Part shown: piece after piece, positions 36,421-48,666 of the stretch | Numbering within the stretch: the first letter of the stretch is position 1 | Layout: every line of letters starts with the position of its first letter | From: Chondrus crispus | Taxonomy: Eukaryota > Rhodophyta > Florideophyceae > Gigartinales > Gigartinaceae | Assembly: GCF_000350225.1 (NCBI RefSeq) | Contig: NW_005179203.1 | Span: forward strand, 1-64,000 | DNA length: 64,000 bases | Direction: 5' to 3' | Program-made: the position numbers and the translations under genes | Notes under the pieces: generated by a model | What the model saw: the letters and a program-made list of their open reading frames with translations, nothing else | Database searches by the model: none | Told to the model about the DNA's origin: nothing

Positions 36421-38280
36421 TGAAGAGGGAATCCAAATGGCTTTCTTTTCATTGACCAACAGTCCATTCTTTTCGGTAGCGTTTCGGGGAGGGGCTTGGT
36501 CCAGGGGCGCTTCTTGGTGCGCTTGGAGGATTTCGGTGGCAGATGGCCACGTAAAATCTGGGTCGAGCTCGGGTGCGATGGGCGCTTTGAACAAGGCCGC
36601 GATGCGACCGTTGGAGATGACGGTTTGTTCGCTGTTAGGTTTGGCTCCCCATAGAGAGAGCAGATCGGCCCAGCAGTTCTCTTCACCAGAGATGTGAACG
36701 ATGGTATAGCGGAATGCTGCGAGGGCAATGCTCCAGTGTTCGATCTTGCTAGCGACGTGTTTCTGTATTGTAGAATTGACAGCCATCGGATTGAAGATAA
36801 AAAACAAGTTCTTATGGTCGGTGAAAAGGTGGAAACCATTGGGGAGAAGGAGAACGTAATCCAAGCGTGAGACTGATTCCACTATGGTGTAAGCTTCTTT
36901 TTCGGGGGTTGACCATCGGGCGCTTGACCCCTTAAAAGAACCGGAAAGGAAAGCCAATGGCTCGTGGCGTTGCGATTCGAAGGATTCGTTGGCATCCCGG
37001 GGAGGGATTTGCGTGAGAACAGAGCTCCAGTGTTGGTCGCTCGCGTCTGTGAAAAGACACAGCCGCTTGCTGTCTGATGGGTGGGCGAGCGTGACNNNNN
37101 NNNNNNNNNNNNNNNNNNNNNNNNNNNNNNNNNNNNNNNNNNNNNNNNNNNNNNNNNNNNNNNNNNNNNNNNNNNNNNNNNNNNNNNNNNNNNNNCACGC
37201 TCGCAAGCAGTCCTTGAAGGACTGCTTGATATCTTCGAAAGACCGAGAATGCGAGATATTCCAGTTTGAAGCAAGGGAAATTTTTGCAGCAGCTCGCTTG
37301 GTTCCTCTGCCGGCTTCTGAGAGGCACTTTTCCAGCAAAGTGGTGAGCGGGATTATGCGTTGGTTGAACTCTGGAATGACATTGCGCATCCAGTTTGCTG
37401 CACACAAAAACTGTTGGAGGTCCGCGCCCGCCTCGGGGGGCGGCATATCCAGCAATCCCTGCAGGTGTCGCAGATCCATTCGCATGCCAGTGGCGCTAAT
37501 GACGCACCCGCACCAATGAACAGATGTGAGGAAAAAACTACATTTAGCTGCGTGTAGCTTAATGTTGTTGCGCTTGCAGATGACGAAAAACCGGCGAAGG
37601 CAGTCCACGAGGTCTCGAACATTCCGGCAGTGGAATAGAAGGTCGCCGAACCACTGTAGCAAACGCTCCCTGAGCGGAATGCATAGTTCGCTGATAGTGC
37701 TATGGAAGTAGAATGTAGCATTGGTTTGTCCGTGAAATACCCTGGTTCGGGTGTAAACGCCATCGGGGGTGATGAAAGATTGGCACTCTTGCGAGTTCTG
37801 GTCCAGAGGCATTTGCCAGTAGCCATGGCATATATCAATGCAAGCGTAGCATGTGTCTCCGGCAAGGTTAGCAACGGCAGTTTCCAAGTTGGGCATGGGC
37901 CAAATGAAAGGCACCGTCTGGTGGTTAACAGCACGGAGGTCGACGGTAAAACGAAACGGTTCGGGTCCTGCCTTGGGTACCAACAGTGGGGCGCATGCCA
38001 ACTGAATTTGATTGTTACGCCGTATCAGTCCGAGTTGGAGAAGTTCTTCGACCTTATTTCGCAAGAACGCTGCCTGCGGAGGGGAATAACGGCGCAGTTT
38101 TGCGCGGATCGGTTTTGCGTCCGGGTTGAGCTTGATGCTCATTGGCGTTACGTTAGCCGGAGGGTCGGCACCCAGTTTAGTTCTGAACAGATCGCGAAAT
38201 TCTAGTAACAAACTGCGCATTTGGCCGTGAAGTTCTTCTGGAAGTCCGTTGTCGAATGCTTCTTGTAGACGATCTTGCAA
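36349..38280 (-). pseudogene. Gypsy reverse transcriptase and RNase H (fossil, gap inside)
   Basis: RT: ACAPLLVPKAGPEPFRFTVD, CYACIDICHGYWQMPLD, ERLLQWFGDLLFHCRN at the catalytic position. RNase H after the gap: LCLFTDASDQHWSSVLTQI, EKEAYTIVESVSRLDYVL, FHLFTDHKNLFFIFNP. An N block of 100 hides part of the connection between them. Confidence 0.8.
37096..37195. other. 100-N scaffold gap
   Basis: Exactly 100 N within the Gypsy RT/RNase H link. Confidence 0.98.
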
Positions 38281-38568
38281 ATGCTGCGATGTTTCCTCGG
38301 GAATGTCTTGTCCGGGTGACAGATCATCGTCAGCACGCAGTGGGTCGTCATCAGGGCCGTCGCCGTAAAAGAGGGGTGAGGGAACTTCCGGGCTTTGGTA
38401 AACATGACTAACTTGTTCGTGAGGCTCGTCGTCGTTGGAGTATTCCGTATCAGGGGGTTCATCGTCTCCCGTGTATGCGTCGATGTGAGGGTGTGCTCGG
38501 TTGAGAAGCAGTTTGGCAATGCGAGATGGTTTGGCGAGCGCGGCGTTGTCTGTATCTGCTGCGTGAAA

Positions 38569-39798
38569 TCAAATGTGAGAGAAGTCAGTATCATGGAATG
38601 TGTCCCGTACCGTTTCCAAATGGTGGTCCAGATTAAATCCGAGAGAATTGAGAAGCGGTCGAGAAAGCAACACTTCGTCCATTGATTCTTCGAACACTAA
38701 GAATTCCACATTGCGGAGCCTGAGCGGTGCGGTGGGTAGTTCAATCATTATGGAGATTCGAGCCTTCTTCTTCGCTATGTAGAAATTTTCTTGTTCCTCG
38801 TCACGCGCACCCAGAGCGAGAAACATTTGTACCGGGCTGGAAAGTGGAAGAACTTGTACGAAAACATTATTTTCCGCGCACTGCCGAAGATGCGACTCCG
38901 AGAGAGCAGAGTGGTATGCCCCGTAATCACCGTTAACGACAATGTTGACGGCGTCTGCGAGCTTGCCGAGAAAACGGCCCGATTCAAGAGGACCCTTGGC
39001 GGTAGACATGGATTTTATCGTTCCCTTGGCCGCTGCTTTTTTCTCGTAATGCTGTCGTAGGAGGGTGGCTTTTTCTTCGTTGGTAGACACGTCACAGTCT
39101 TTCATTCTGTGTCGCTTGTTGCACTTTGCACGGTTCAGACACAGGGGAAGTATGCGTCCCTGTAAAATATTCTTTTCTGCGTCGTTGCCCCTCTCTTTGT
39201 TCCAAGATGGTCCGGGTGTCGAACGACCAGTGGCGCTTTTAACTCTGAAATGGTCTGGCTTAGTCTTTTCCTTGTTCTTTCCTGTATCCGTACACTTTGG
39301 TTTGGAACTTTCATTCCTTATGGGCACATATTTGTCACAAGAAAGTGCTTCTTCTATGACATGCTTACAGAAGGGCCTCCATTGCTTTCGTATGAGATGC
39401 TTATCCAAGGTCAATTCTGACTCTATTTTTTCACGAAGAGCATGGGGTTTGAGTAACGAACAAACTTGTGAAATAGCGAGCTTGGGTTTTTTTCGATTAG
39501 GCTGTCCCACTTCTTGGTTCGAAGAAAGGTGCGATACTCTATAAAAAAGGGACTTGATTCGCAGCTCTGGGGTTTTCTCGTGTACGATGATGCGAACTGA
39601 TGCTTTGATGGCAGCCTCGAGTGCGTCTAGAGTGATTGATTTCAAACTGACGGATCCATTCGCATCGAGCCATTTTTCGATGTCGTTATCTGTGACCTGT
39701 TCGTCGGTCGTAACATCATCTCCAAACTCTTCTTGCTCGATCAGCGAAATAAGTAGATCTCGGTTGAGCGATGTTGTTAGTGAGATTGGGCGGATGGT
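38569..39798 (-). pseudogene. Gypsy gag/protease region (fossil)
   Basis: A capsid-like helical part (LDALEAAIKASVRIIVHEK) leads to a zinc-knuckle-like stretch (CLNRAKCNKRHRMKDC), then a protease-like part (LRNVEFLVFEESMDEVLLSR, LLNSLGFNLDH). The same Cx4C...HxxxDC arrangement occurs in the element at 43479. Confidence 0.65.
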
Positions 39799-40860
39799 TG
39801 TAGTGCAATAATGGGCTCTACAGGGGGTGGAACGGAAGGAAATCCAGAAGGTATGACAAAGTAGTCCGGATTGGGGGACACACGTGTGAATAATTGCACG
39901 GTTTCAATTTTTAATTATTTAATTTTATTTAGTTAATTTAGTTACCATTAATTTAGCTGACAGTAGATCAGATCTAGGATCTAGCGCCGCGAGCTACTGT
40001 AGTGGCTCCGGCGGGGCGATATATACCCAACACCATTGACCACCAAGTCAGTAAAGGTGACCCGAGTTGCCGGAGTTAGATCTCGCCTTCGTCGAAGACC
40101 GCTTCCGTTCACGCGTCGCGCATCACTTCTACGCTGCTAACGACATACTGTATTGCTCGGAGTCCCCTTTCCGTATTCTTTCACCTTTTCTATCTCTAAT
40201 TCCTATCCTTTTCTATCTCCCCATCCATTTTTCCTTTCATTGTGTTGGTTCCATTGGAGTCGGTCGCGACCGATCCGGTGTTGGTGTGATTGCCATCGGG
40301 CTGCACGTAGGTCGTAGCGCTGCTACAGTGTCCTGTTCCGTCGGAAAGCTGTTGCAACGACGCCTCCTTCGAAGGTCTTATCATACAAGACAGTGTTGGT
40401 GCCATCAGCTGCGATTGCGATCGCATTGGTGTCGGTGTTCTGCCATCGGGCAACACGTTGGTCGTAGCGTTGCTACATAGTTACGTTCCCGTCGGGTAGT
40501 GCTAATCGAGCCCCTGTCGAAGACCTTGAATTATACGCAAGGTGCTGAAGACGCTCGTCGAGCATTGGCCTTACAACCCAGCGAACCGCGGTTACATTCT
40601 CGTACACAAGCCGAACCCGCACTCGCCGAGCACTCAAGTCTTCACAAGTCTCTACCACCATTATCCTCCCGGGCCGGGCATCCTTCCTTACCCCCCGTTG
40701 GAGTTGAGCTACTGTAGGCCGCAAGCCCATACAAGGGGAAAGGGAGTCTCGAACGGTCCGTAGCGAGTGCCATCGGCAGTGGTTGTTTCTGTTGCTGTTT
40801 TTCTTCTTTTTGTTTGACCGTCGGACTTTGTTCGCGGCCTGCCAGGCACATTGCACTACA
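39799..40860 (+). mobile_element. Solo LTR of the chromovirus family, TSD ATGGT
   Basis: A 1,062-bp copy with TGTAGTGCAAT and ATTGCACTACA-type ends and no internal sequence. ATGGT flanks it at 39794-39798 and 40861-40865. Its orientation is opposite to that of copies A and B. It lies inside the gag part of the Gypsy element, so it is younger than that element. A solo LTR arises by recombination between the two LTRs of a full copy. Confidence 0.93.
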
Positions 40861-41068
40861 ATGGTAGTGCCAGAGATTTGGGCGTCTTTGATGCGTAACA
40901 GATAGTTTTCACTTTCTCGCATAAAGACATGGATGTCCTTGCTTCCAATGCGTCGTAAAACAGGATGGGAAATGGGGACAAATAGATGCTGTTCTGCCGA
41001 CGGTCCTGTGTTAGGAGCCATGATGGCAGAAACAAGGGGGAGTGTGAGCAAAAGAGCTCAGTGATCAC

Positions 41069-41312
41069 TGTTGCACTTGTTGGTAGAGTGACTGGGTTTT
41101 GTGTGGGGTGAAGGTGAGATTCCTTGCCCAACTTTACTGTCAGAAGAGGGGCTTAATTAGTAGCCACGAAACTTAAGAAAACCGGAGTCCTAGCCTCGCC
41201 ATGAAATAACACTAAAAAGAGGTATTACTAGAGAGGGGTACCGCCTTTTATGGTCAGTGCTGGGTGCCATTATCCTTGCGGCTTTATGCAGTGGCGCAAA
41301 GAATGCGTAACA
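41069..41312 (-). repeat. Gypsy 5' LTR
   Basis: TGTTGCACTTG...GCGTAACA. On the minus strand it is followed at once by GTGATCACTG, a word found at the same place in the element at 43479 and likely to be the primer site. Confidence 0.9.
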
Positions 41313-41317
41313 GTTAC

Positions 41318-42706
41318 TAGTAGCTGCCGAGCCGTCACATTGACTTTCTTCTTTTTCGCAGCCACGAACGCCAGCCTACACTTTCGCAGATGTCCAATTG
41401 CATCATCGACTGTAGGGGAGACTCAAAATCTTTGTCGTGTTTAAGGAGCGGCGTCGTTGCTAAGTACCGTGGGGGAGCTGTGTACACGTGTAACGTACGA
41501 CATCGACCCTGCTTTTTTCCTCTAAAGTCTCTACACGTGTAGTAAACTTAAGAATTGCATATAGGCGGCAGCGGCTCTCCGGCAGTAATTTACGTCGATC
41601 CAACTGCCTCTCTGGAGACCCTTCGTTTTTGGCTCAAATTCGTGCCACCCGCAGAAGGGTAGCACTATTTCGGAGCTGGCACTAACCAAGATGGCCCTAT
41701 ATCGTGACCCCCCGGTTCCAACTTTGCACATGGATCAGACCAGCATGTCCACGTGTGTATCGAGTACACGTGTTTGACACACGTGCATTGGTTGTTCCCA
41801 CTGTACTGTTAACATTTGTGCCGACACGGTGCTGGTGGCCAGCAATGATAGGAACCGGGGAGGGTGGTGCACAGGTCGATCAGCATTAAGCCGGGCATCT
41901 GCCTTCTATCTTTACTTTGCTTCTACTGGCTCGCTTTAAGTACCCGTTTTCGGTCGCCCAACCAGCCTCCCTCATGCCTGAAGGTGGCTGGTTTCTTCCT
42001 TCGCTCACGCGCCTTTTCGCTTCTCGCTGACGTCGCGTGAGCTGTAGTCTGACTGCCATTGTCAGCTCATCGACTCCCCCATCTCGCCCCTTCGCGTTTC
42101 CACATCGCCGTGCCTACGTTCGCCCTTGCAAGGGCTCCGGTAGGCCCTCTTGCATTGCTTCCGCTGCGTCCTTCCCGTATGCTGTGGTGCTTGCTTTGCT
42201 GATGGTCGGCAACTGCCGTCACCTACCATGCTCGAATTCGTCCGATTGTCCCGGATGCCATCGTGCTCATCCGCCGATCAGCACGGTTATGCGTCGTCCA
42301 TCTGCATGTCTGCGGACGTTGAGATGACCTACGAAGGGTCACAGGGAAGGTTGCAATGAGCCGTGAGATTGAAGATGGGGAGTATGCTGACCTCTATGGA
42401 AGTAGAGGTGTGTTTATCATGACATCGGCTCACTGGTCTAATATAAAATCACAACTGTAAACTGTAAACTGTAACGAACTTGTAGAAAAAATCACGCTTG
42501 CATCGCACTCGCCATCGCACATCGCAACAACATCATCTTTGAGCTGCACCTTTTTCCACGCAACCCTCTCACCTTCTCACCGTCCTTCTCACCGTCTTTC
42601 TCAACGGCCACAGGTGGTTCCACTTCACCATTCACCTAACCTTTGGAACAGTTCACGAAGGGGACAATTACACCGTCAGGACAGATTTTACCTCACTAAT
42701 CCTATC
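41318..42706. other. Spacer with no recognised gene
   Basis: No supported coding frame. Features seen: several CACGTG words (41480-41790) and a three-copy ACTGTAA motif near 42450-42470. It is the 3' flank of the NB-ARC/WD40 gene. Confidence 0.5.
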
Positions 42707-43478
42707 CTACCGACTTGCATTGTCAGAACTGATAACCGACATACTACCGACCGAGCTCTCTCTCATACCAACAGCTATAGTCTCACACCCCATGTTCATC
42801 ACAAAGCCAACTGGCACATCTTTGAGGTGGGCCAGTGTGATTTCGGACCCGTCACCCTGTTTGTAAAGTATCTTGTCGCTCACCTTACAAATGCCGCACG
42901 TTTCCAGCTCCCACATACCGCCTTCGGCCATCAACATATTCAACATACTCGACCTCTGCTTCCGCCACACCACTTTCCTATCACCCCCCAAAGTCCATAT
43001 CTGTTTCCCGTCCCCGCCCATCGACAAGGTCGTTACCCAAGCCTTGTGTCCGGTCATTGTTTTCCTGACTTGACACCCCGTTCTCACCGTCCCACACCCG
43101 CACCATCTTGTCAGATGACACCGACACAACTCGTTTCCCGTCCCCGCTCATCGCCACGCTCGTTACACAATCCGTGTGTCCGGTCATTGTTTCCACGACT
43201 TGACACCCCGTCTCACCGTCCCACACCCGCACCGTCTTGTCCCATGATCCCGACACAACCCTTTTTCCGTCCCCGCTCATTGCCATGCTCGATACATAGT
43301 ACATGTGTCCGGTGATTGCTTCCCCGACTTGACACCCCGTCTCACCGTCCCACACCAGCACCATCTTGTCATCTGACCCCGACACAACCCGTTTCCCGTC
43401 CCCGCTCATCGCCACGCTCCTTACCACATCCGTGTGTTCGGTCATTGTTTCCCAGACTTGACAGCCCGTCTCACCATC
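42707..43478 (-). pseudogene. WD40 array (3' part) and C-terminal tail of the NB-ARC/WD40 gene
   Basis: Three or four nearly identical 42-residue units (VAMSGDGKRVVSGSDDKMVL, VWDGETGCQVGEAITGH), then a tail containing GICKVSDKILYKQGDGSEIT and ending SVISSDNASR. The tail is shared with the relic at 22991-23387, showing the two loci are paralogues. Confidence 0.85.
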
Positions 43479-43806
43479 TGTAATCCACTACATCTTGAGT
43501 CCGACAGCGCCCACTCGGTAATACTTGGGTAATTCCTGTCGTGTATAGTGACACGCAATAGAAATAGTTCAGTGACACCTGACGACACGCAATAGAATAG
43601 TTCAGTGACACCCGAATGACAGGTAATGCGATACTGTACCGGATACGCTGACACGCAACACACTACGTACTGACACGCAATAGCAACGGTTCCCGCTAGG
43701 CAACAGCCCGTCGAATCTAGCTAGTACTTAAGGATTAGACTTTCTGCTCGCTAAGTAAAACCATATCGATCCTTCAAAGAGTCAGCGCACCGCGAAAGTT
43801 ACCACA
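43479..43806 (+). repeat. Gypsy 5' LTR
   Basis: TGTAATCCACTAC...GTTACCACA, followed directly by GTGATCACTGG, the likely primer site. It holds repeated ACACGCAATAG words. Confidence 0.92.
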
Positions 43807-43883
43807 GTGATCACTGGCCAGAACTTGCTCTAAGCAGGTCGATCAACCCGACCGAACCCCCGGCACCGAACCCGACGTCCTCG

Positions 43884-45750
43884 ATGTCGTCTCCCGGGGA
43901 AGAAAGCCCACAGGACCAGCAGACAAGCACGCCGCAAGGTTCTTCGTTTGTTACTACCTCAGTCAACCATCCACGCCTCGGCTCCACTCCGGACGCTGAG
44001 AGCATATGCGTGTTTCTAAGGCTGTACAACCGGTACAGCACTGAGCTCATAGCTCGTGCCCGGCAACATGTCGACGTTTAGTCCACCACGACGGAACCCA
44101 TCCGCCCTCTCAGCCTCAAGTTCTGTGCAGACCAAGACTACCTGGAGTCTTCCATCGACTTAGGTATTATCCCTGGCGTTGAAGACTACGACTCGCTCAC
44201 CGATGATCAACTGCGACTATTCCTAGAGGGGAGGTGTAAAGACTCTCCTCAGACCACTACGCTCGATGTACTTGATCACATTGTGGAGAGGGATCTGTCC
44301 ATGAACATGCATGATCGAGACCCCACCTCCCGGATGCAAAGACTATTTGTCTCCTACGCTGCAATTCTACGGGGAAATGGCCTTTCTTCCGTCAGGAAAG
44401 ACCATGCTAAGGTCGCTGTATATCATGTCCTCGAAGCTGTACGTCCGTACAAGCTTCGCGACCGCCTTGAAACAGATCTGGAGTTTTCCCATAAGTGCTT
44501 TAAGAAAGACTTCACGGGTTTTTTTGCGAATGCCGTTAAGTTATCTGAGGCCTTCAAACTGGTGCACAATGGTCCACGGAAAAATCGGAAACCAAAGACC
44601 AGTCGGAGCGGCGGTGGCAGTGGAAGCGGCGAAACTACAGAAAAGACTACCCCCCATACTGCGCCCACCCCTGAAAACGGAAAAGAAAAGCGCAAGGGCA
44701 GTAAGACAGCCCCAGACTGTCCTCATGAGCCGTGTAAGAAGAAAGGGCTCAAACATCTCATCAAAGATTGCCGAAGTCCCACTGCGGAGGATAAACAGAA
44801 ACTCTTTTGGCGAACTGCGGGCAATTAAAGCTCTTGATGGTCCCTCGAAGTCGACCCGCGGTCAGAAGAAAAACCTTGCTTCTGGTATACCTTCGGGCCA
44901 AACCGGACGCCTCTCGACCAAGGACAATGGACGTACTGTAGACCCGCGTAAGCCATCTTCCGACGTGACCTTGTCCGACGGTCAGGCCACCTTGCGCTGT
45001 ATTGGACGCTGCGATGATGGCAGTGGCGATACCATCATCTCTCCCCGTATTGCGGGGAAGGCTGCACTGAAATTAATTGGTAAGATTGCTGCAATCGAAA
45101 CTGTGACATTAGAAGTCGCGCTGAAGAAGGCAACGGATGACAAGGAAGGAAAACAGACGTTCACATTCTCTCGCTCTTGGAACTCGCCTCGGACAATTCT
45201 GCACTTGTCCTCAGGCCAGCGCGCCTTGATCAATGTCACATTCTTGATTGCAGATGATGAACTTGCCTGTGAGGACATCCCTATAGGCCTACCAGTGTTG
45301 GAGCATCTACAGGTCGATTCCAAGACGCTGCTAGAGGCCAACCGGGCTACTCTCGACAACACAGACTGTTCGCACATCGGTAACCCTACCAGCAACCCTC
45401 GAGGTGGAATCGTCAGCAGAATTATGTTGGCCCGTTTGAACCGTGTCCAAGATGATAGCTTCTCAGCTGCTGCCCGAGTCCTCGACCCTAGCCGACCCCG
45501 CGTCAATTTCAACACTGCACGCAATGAGCATGACCCATTTCCGGACTCGTCGTTGCTCGACTCTGTCGATTTGCCGCAACACGTGGACATTTGGGAGGCA
45601 GTGGGCTCCATGCTCACCACTGCATCTGACAACGGATTGCCCGATAGGAATAAGAAAGAGTTGAAAAGCATCGTCCGTGCCGACCTTGACGTTTTCGAAC
45701 CTCATTCTCTGCTGGTCCCGCAGCTAGAATTGCGCCTCTCCGAATTGACC
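43884..45750 (+). pseudogene. Gypsy gag and protease regions (fossil)
   Basis: Gag is followed by a zinc-knuckle-like CPHEPCKKKGLKHLIKDC. The protease part begins near LRCIGRCDDGSGDTIISPRI, a DDGSG in place of DTGA, and has a second block LPVLEHLQVDSKTLL. Confidence 0.75.
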
Positions 45751-45826
45751 TGGTAAGTACTGCACGTCCTGTCAAAGTACCCCTTCGAAACTATTCCCAA
45801 GAGCAACGCGCGTTTCTGCCGATTTC

Positions 45827-46985
45827 GTGCAAAAACTGGTTCACTACGGCATGGCTTACTCAAACCCAACCTCGCCGTGGGCTTGCGCGCCGTTATTAGT
45901 TCCTAAACCCGGCCCGGCTCGCTTCCGGTTCACCGTGGACTTACGACCTGTTAATTCTTTCACAGTGAAGTATCAATACCCGATTCCTAATTTGGAGCAC
46001 GAGCTCGCAAAGCTCTCCGCCTCCAAGTACTTCGCTACGTTCGATCTCTCAAATGGCTACTGGCAGCTCGCGCTCGACAAGGAAGCACAACCCTTCCAGT
46101 CTTTCATCACTCCAGATGGGATATTCTCTCCGACCCGGGTTTTACACGGAACTACCAACGCAACTTCCCACTTACAGGCCGCCTTCGCGGAGATCATGCC
46201 TCTTACTCTCCGCGAGTTTATAATCTCCTGGTTAGATGACCTCTTGGTCCATCATCGGAGCATTGGCGGTCTATTTGAAACGGTACGTGATCTATTGACT
46301 CTCTGCCGCGAATTTAACATTAAGCTCCACCCAGGGAAGTGTGTGCTCTTCTCAACGGAGATTCGTTGGTGCGGCCGGATAATTTCGGCGAAGGGAATCC
46401 GCTAGGACCCACGCCAGCTGGACGGCCTCGTACACATGGAGCCTCCCTCTACAGGCGCGCATCTTCAGCAATTCCTGTGTGCCGTCCAGTGGCTGAAGAA
46501 GGGCATTCCGCAGTTCACCGACGTCGTCCAACCACTGCAGAAATTTTGCAACGCGTCTACAAGCGCGCAGGGAAGACCACCAAACAAGCTGTTTTTCATG
46601 TCAAGTTGCAGAATTTAGGCTGGGGAGTGCCTGAGGTCAGCGCCTTTGAATCCAGCAAGGCGGCTCTCGCGAAGCAAGTCACCTTGTCGCACAGAGATCT
46701 GCTCAGGCGCCTCTGTGTCTACACCGATGCCTCTGATGAAATCTGGTCAGGCATCGTCACCCAGGTGCCGTACCAGGACCCGGACAAGCCCCACAAGGAT
46801 CAGAATCACGAACCACTCGCCTTCCTCTCAGGTTTCTTCGACTCCACCCAGCTTGGGTGTGCTGCTATGGAAAAGGAGGCATTCGCCGTGCTCGCTACAC
46901 TGGGACGCATGCATTGCATTGTTGCTACTCCCGAAGGTTTCGACCTCTATACGGACCACAACAACTTGACATTTCTTTTTTGATT
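45827..46985 (+). pseudogene. Gypsy reverse transcriptase and RNase H (fossil)
   Basis: RT: ACAPLLVPKPGPARFRFTVD, YFATFDLSNGYWQLALD, and catalytic IISWLDDLLVHH. RNase H: LCVYTDASDEIWSGIVTQV, EKEAFAVLATLGRMHCIV, FDLYTDHNNLTFLF. These parts closely resemble the element at 34784-41312, so the two belong to one clade. Confidence 0.85.
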
Positions 46986-47304
46986 CGCTCTCCGTGGTGG
47001 CAGACCTATCCCAAGGTACTTTGCGTAAAGGTCTTCGCTGGGCAGTGAAACTGAGCATGTACAATTACACATGCTTCCATATCAAGGGCCTAGACAATGT
47101 CTGAGCCGATCTTCTTGGACGCTGGTCCGCGCCGCGCACTGTTCGACGGCTCGTGGGAATTCCTGCCTTGCCCTCGTCGTCGGCACCAGAATTCGTCTAG
47201 CCGAGCATACAAGCAATTGCGGACATTTAATCTGCTGCCGAGCAAGAGCGCCCTCCTCACCTCACGCTTGTTCAGAAGGTCTGGAAAAACAGTAGCAATG
47301 CCGT

Positions 47305-48657
47305 ATGGATTCCCGACTCCGCTGCAGATATACAGATCCGTCTGTGCATTATTGCACACACTGGCCCAGCTGGTCATCGAGGTCAATCAGCCACGGAGAT
47401 AGCCATGCGGACCAGTTTTTTCTGTTCCACCATGAAATCCGACATCCGCGCGTTTGTAAGAGCTTGTATACATTGCATTTCAACTGTAGGCGGAGGAAAG
47501 TTCCTCGGCCATTCGGTCCTGCCTTCCACGGCAGCGCCCCTAAAGACGTCCTTCAATTCGACTACATTGACATGGGGCTCACCGCAGATAGAACGAAGTA
47601 CATCCTGATGGTACGAGACGATCACTCCGACTACAAATGGTTCTTCGCTTTTGCGGAAACCTCCGCCCAGAATGCTGCTCAAGCCATCATCGACTGGTGC
47701 GCTGCGTTTGGAGTTCCCGAAAGCCTGATGTCCGATGGGCCGACGCATTTTCGAAACGAAACAATGAGGCACGTCGCAAAGGGACTCAAAACAGCTCATC
47801 ATTTTACGCCACCGTACACTCCATGGAGCAACCGTGCTGTAGAACGCCTTGGCAAGGAGCTTCTTCGAACCTTCCGCGCTGTGATATCTGAACTACAGAT
47901 GCAGTTGAACGAGTGGCCTGACATTTTGCCGTTGGTGCAAACCGCGCTTAACAGTGCTGCAGCTTCCTCACGTGGAAACATCGCCCCGATGACAGCTTTC
48001 ACGGGCCTGAATCCGACTCCGCCTATCACGACCTTTCTTCGCACAACTACAGTCACGCCTATGACTCTCACGCTGCTGCAACAGGAAAGACTGCTCAACA
48101 TCAAGGCTCTACAACCTTCCGTCGCTGATCTACACCCTACTGTAGACACATCCTTCTGTACCAACCGCGAACGATCCCGCTTGGCTGCATCCCGCGGCCA
48201 GCCGGCCAATTTTTCCGAAGGCGACTTCGTTCTCCTCGCCCAGGAAGAATTCTTCGCGGGAGAAAAGCTTGCTCTCCGCTGGAGAGGTCCGCGCCAGATC
48301 GTCAAGGCTTTGAATGACTACGTCTTCCAGATTCGCGACCTGCGCAACAGAACTTTAGAGGACATTCATGGTACTCGCCTGAAATACTACAGCGACTCGT
48401 CCTTAGATTCGAGCGCCATCCTGTCTCATATCATTTCCTCAGAAACAGGAATGCATGTTTCCCGGCTCATGGCCCTCGTCGAGACCCCAGACGGGCTCAA
48501 GGTCGTCAGGTGGAAAGGTCTTCCAAACTCACAAGACTCCGCTGAGCCACTGCAGCACGTCCAAAAAGACGTTCCGCAAATGCTGCACCGGCTCTTCCAA
48601 CGCAAGAACACACCCCAACACCTTCTTGCCAAGGCTAGGGCGGAACTTGCGCTTTGA
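47305..48657 (+). CDS. Gypsy integrase with C-terminal chromo-like region
   Basis: Zinc region ending CIHC near 47465, DDE core (LQFDYIDMGLTADRTKYILM, LMSDGPTHFRNETMR, FTPPYTPWSNRAVERLGKEL), a GPY-like segment (ALRWRGPRQIVKALNDYVFQ), then a chromo-like tail (LVETPDGLKVVRWKGLPNSQ). In the core the third acidic residue is the E of VERLGKE. Confidence 0.85.
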   Translation: MDSRLRCRYTDPSVHYCTHWPSWSSRSISHGDSHADQFFLFHHEIRHPRVCKSLYTLHFNCRRRKVPRPFGPAFHGSAPKDVLQFDYIDMGLTADRTKYILMVRDDHSDYKWFFAFAETSAQNAAQAIIDWCAAFGVPESLMSDGPTHFRNETMRHVAKGLKTAHHFTPPYTPWSNRAVERLGKELLRTFRAVISELQMQLNEWPDILPLVQTALNSAAASSRGNIAPMTAFTGLNPTPPITTFLRTTTVTPMTLTLLQQERLLNIKALQPSVADLHPTVDTSFCTNRERSRLAASRGQPANFSEGDFVLLAQEEFFAGEKLALRWRGPRQIVKALNDYVFQIRDLRNRTLEDIHGTRLKYYSDSSLDSSAILSHIISSETGMHVSRLMALVETPDGLKVVRWKGLPNSQDSAEPLQHVQKDVPQMLHRLFQRKNTPQHLLAKARAELAL

Positions 48658-48666
48658 AGAGGGGAC

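Larger units (their letters stand above)
34784..41312 (-). mobile_element. Ty3/Gypsy retrotransposon carrying a solo LTR of the chromovirus family
   Basis: LTRs of 244 bp at 34784-35027 and 41069-41312 are flanked by GTTAC (34779-34783 and 41313-41317). They differ at about 18 positions, so the insertion is older than its neighbours. Minus-strand parts: gag and protease (38569-41000, interrupted by the solo LTR), RT and RNase H (36349-38280, with a 100-N gap at 37096-37195), integrase (about 35400-36420). A purine tract (GGAAGAAGAAAAA) abuts the 3' LTR. It is broken in several places. RT and integrase resemble those of the element at 43479. Confidence 0.9.
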
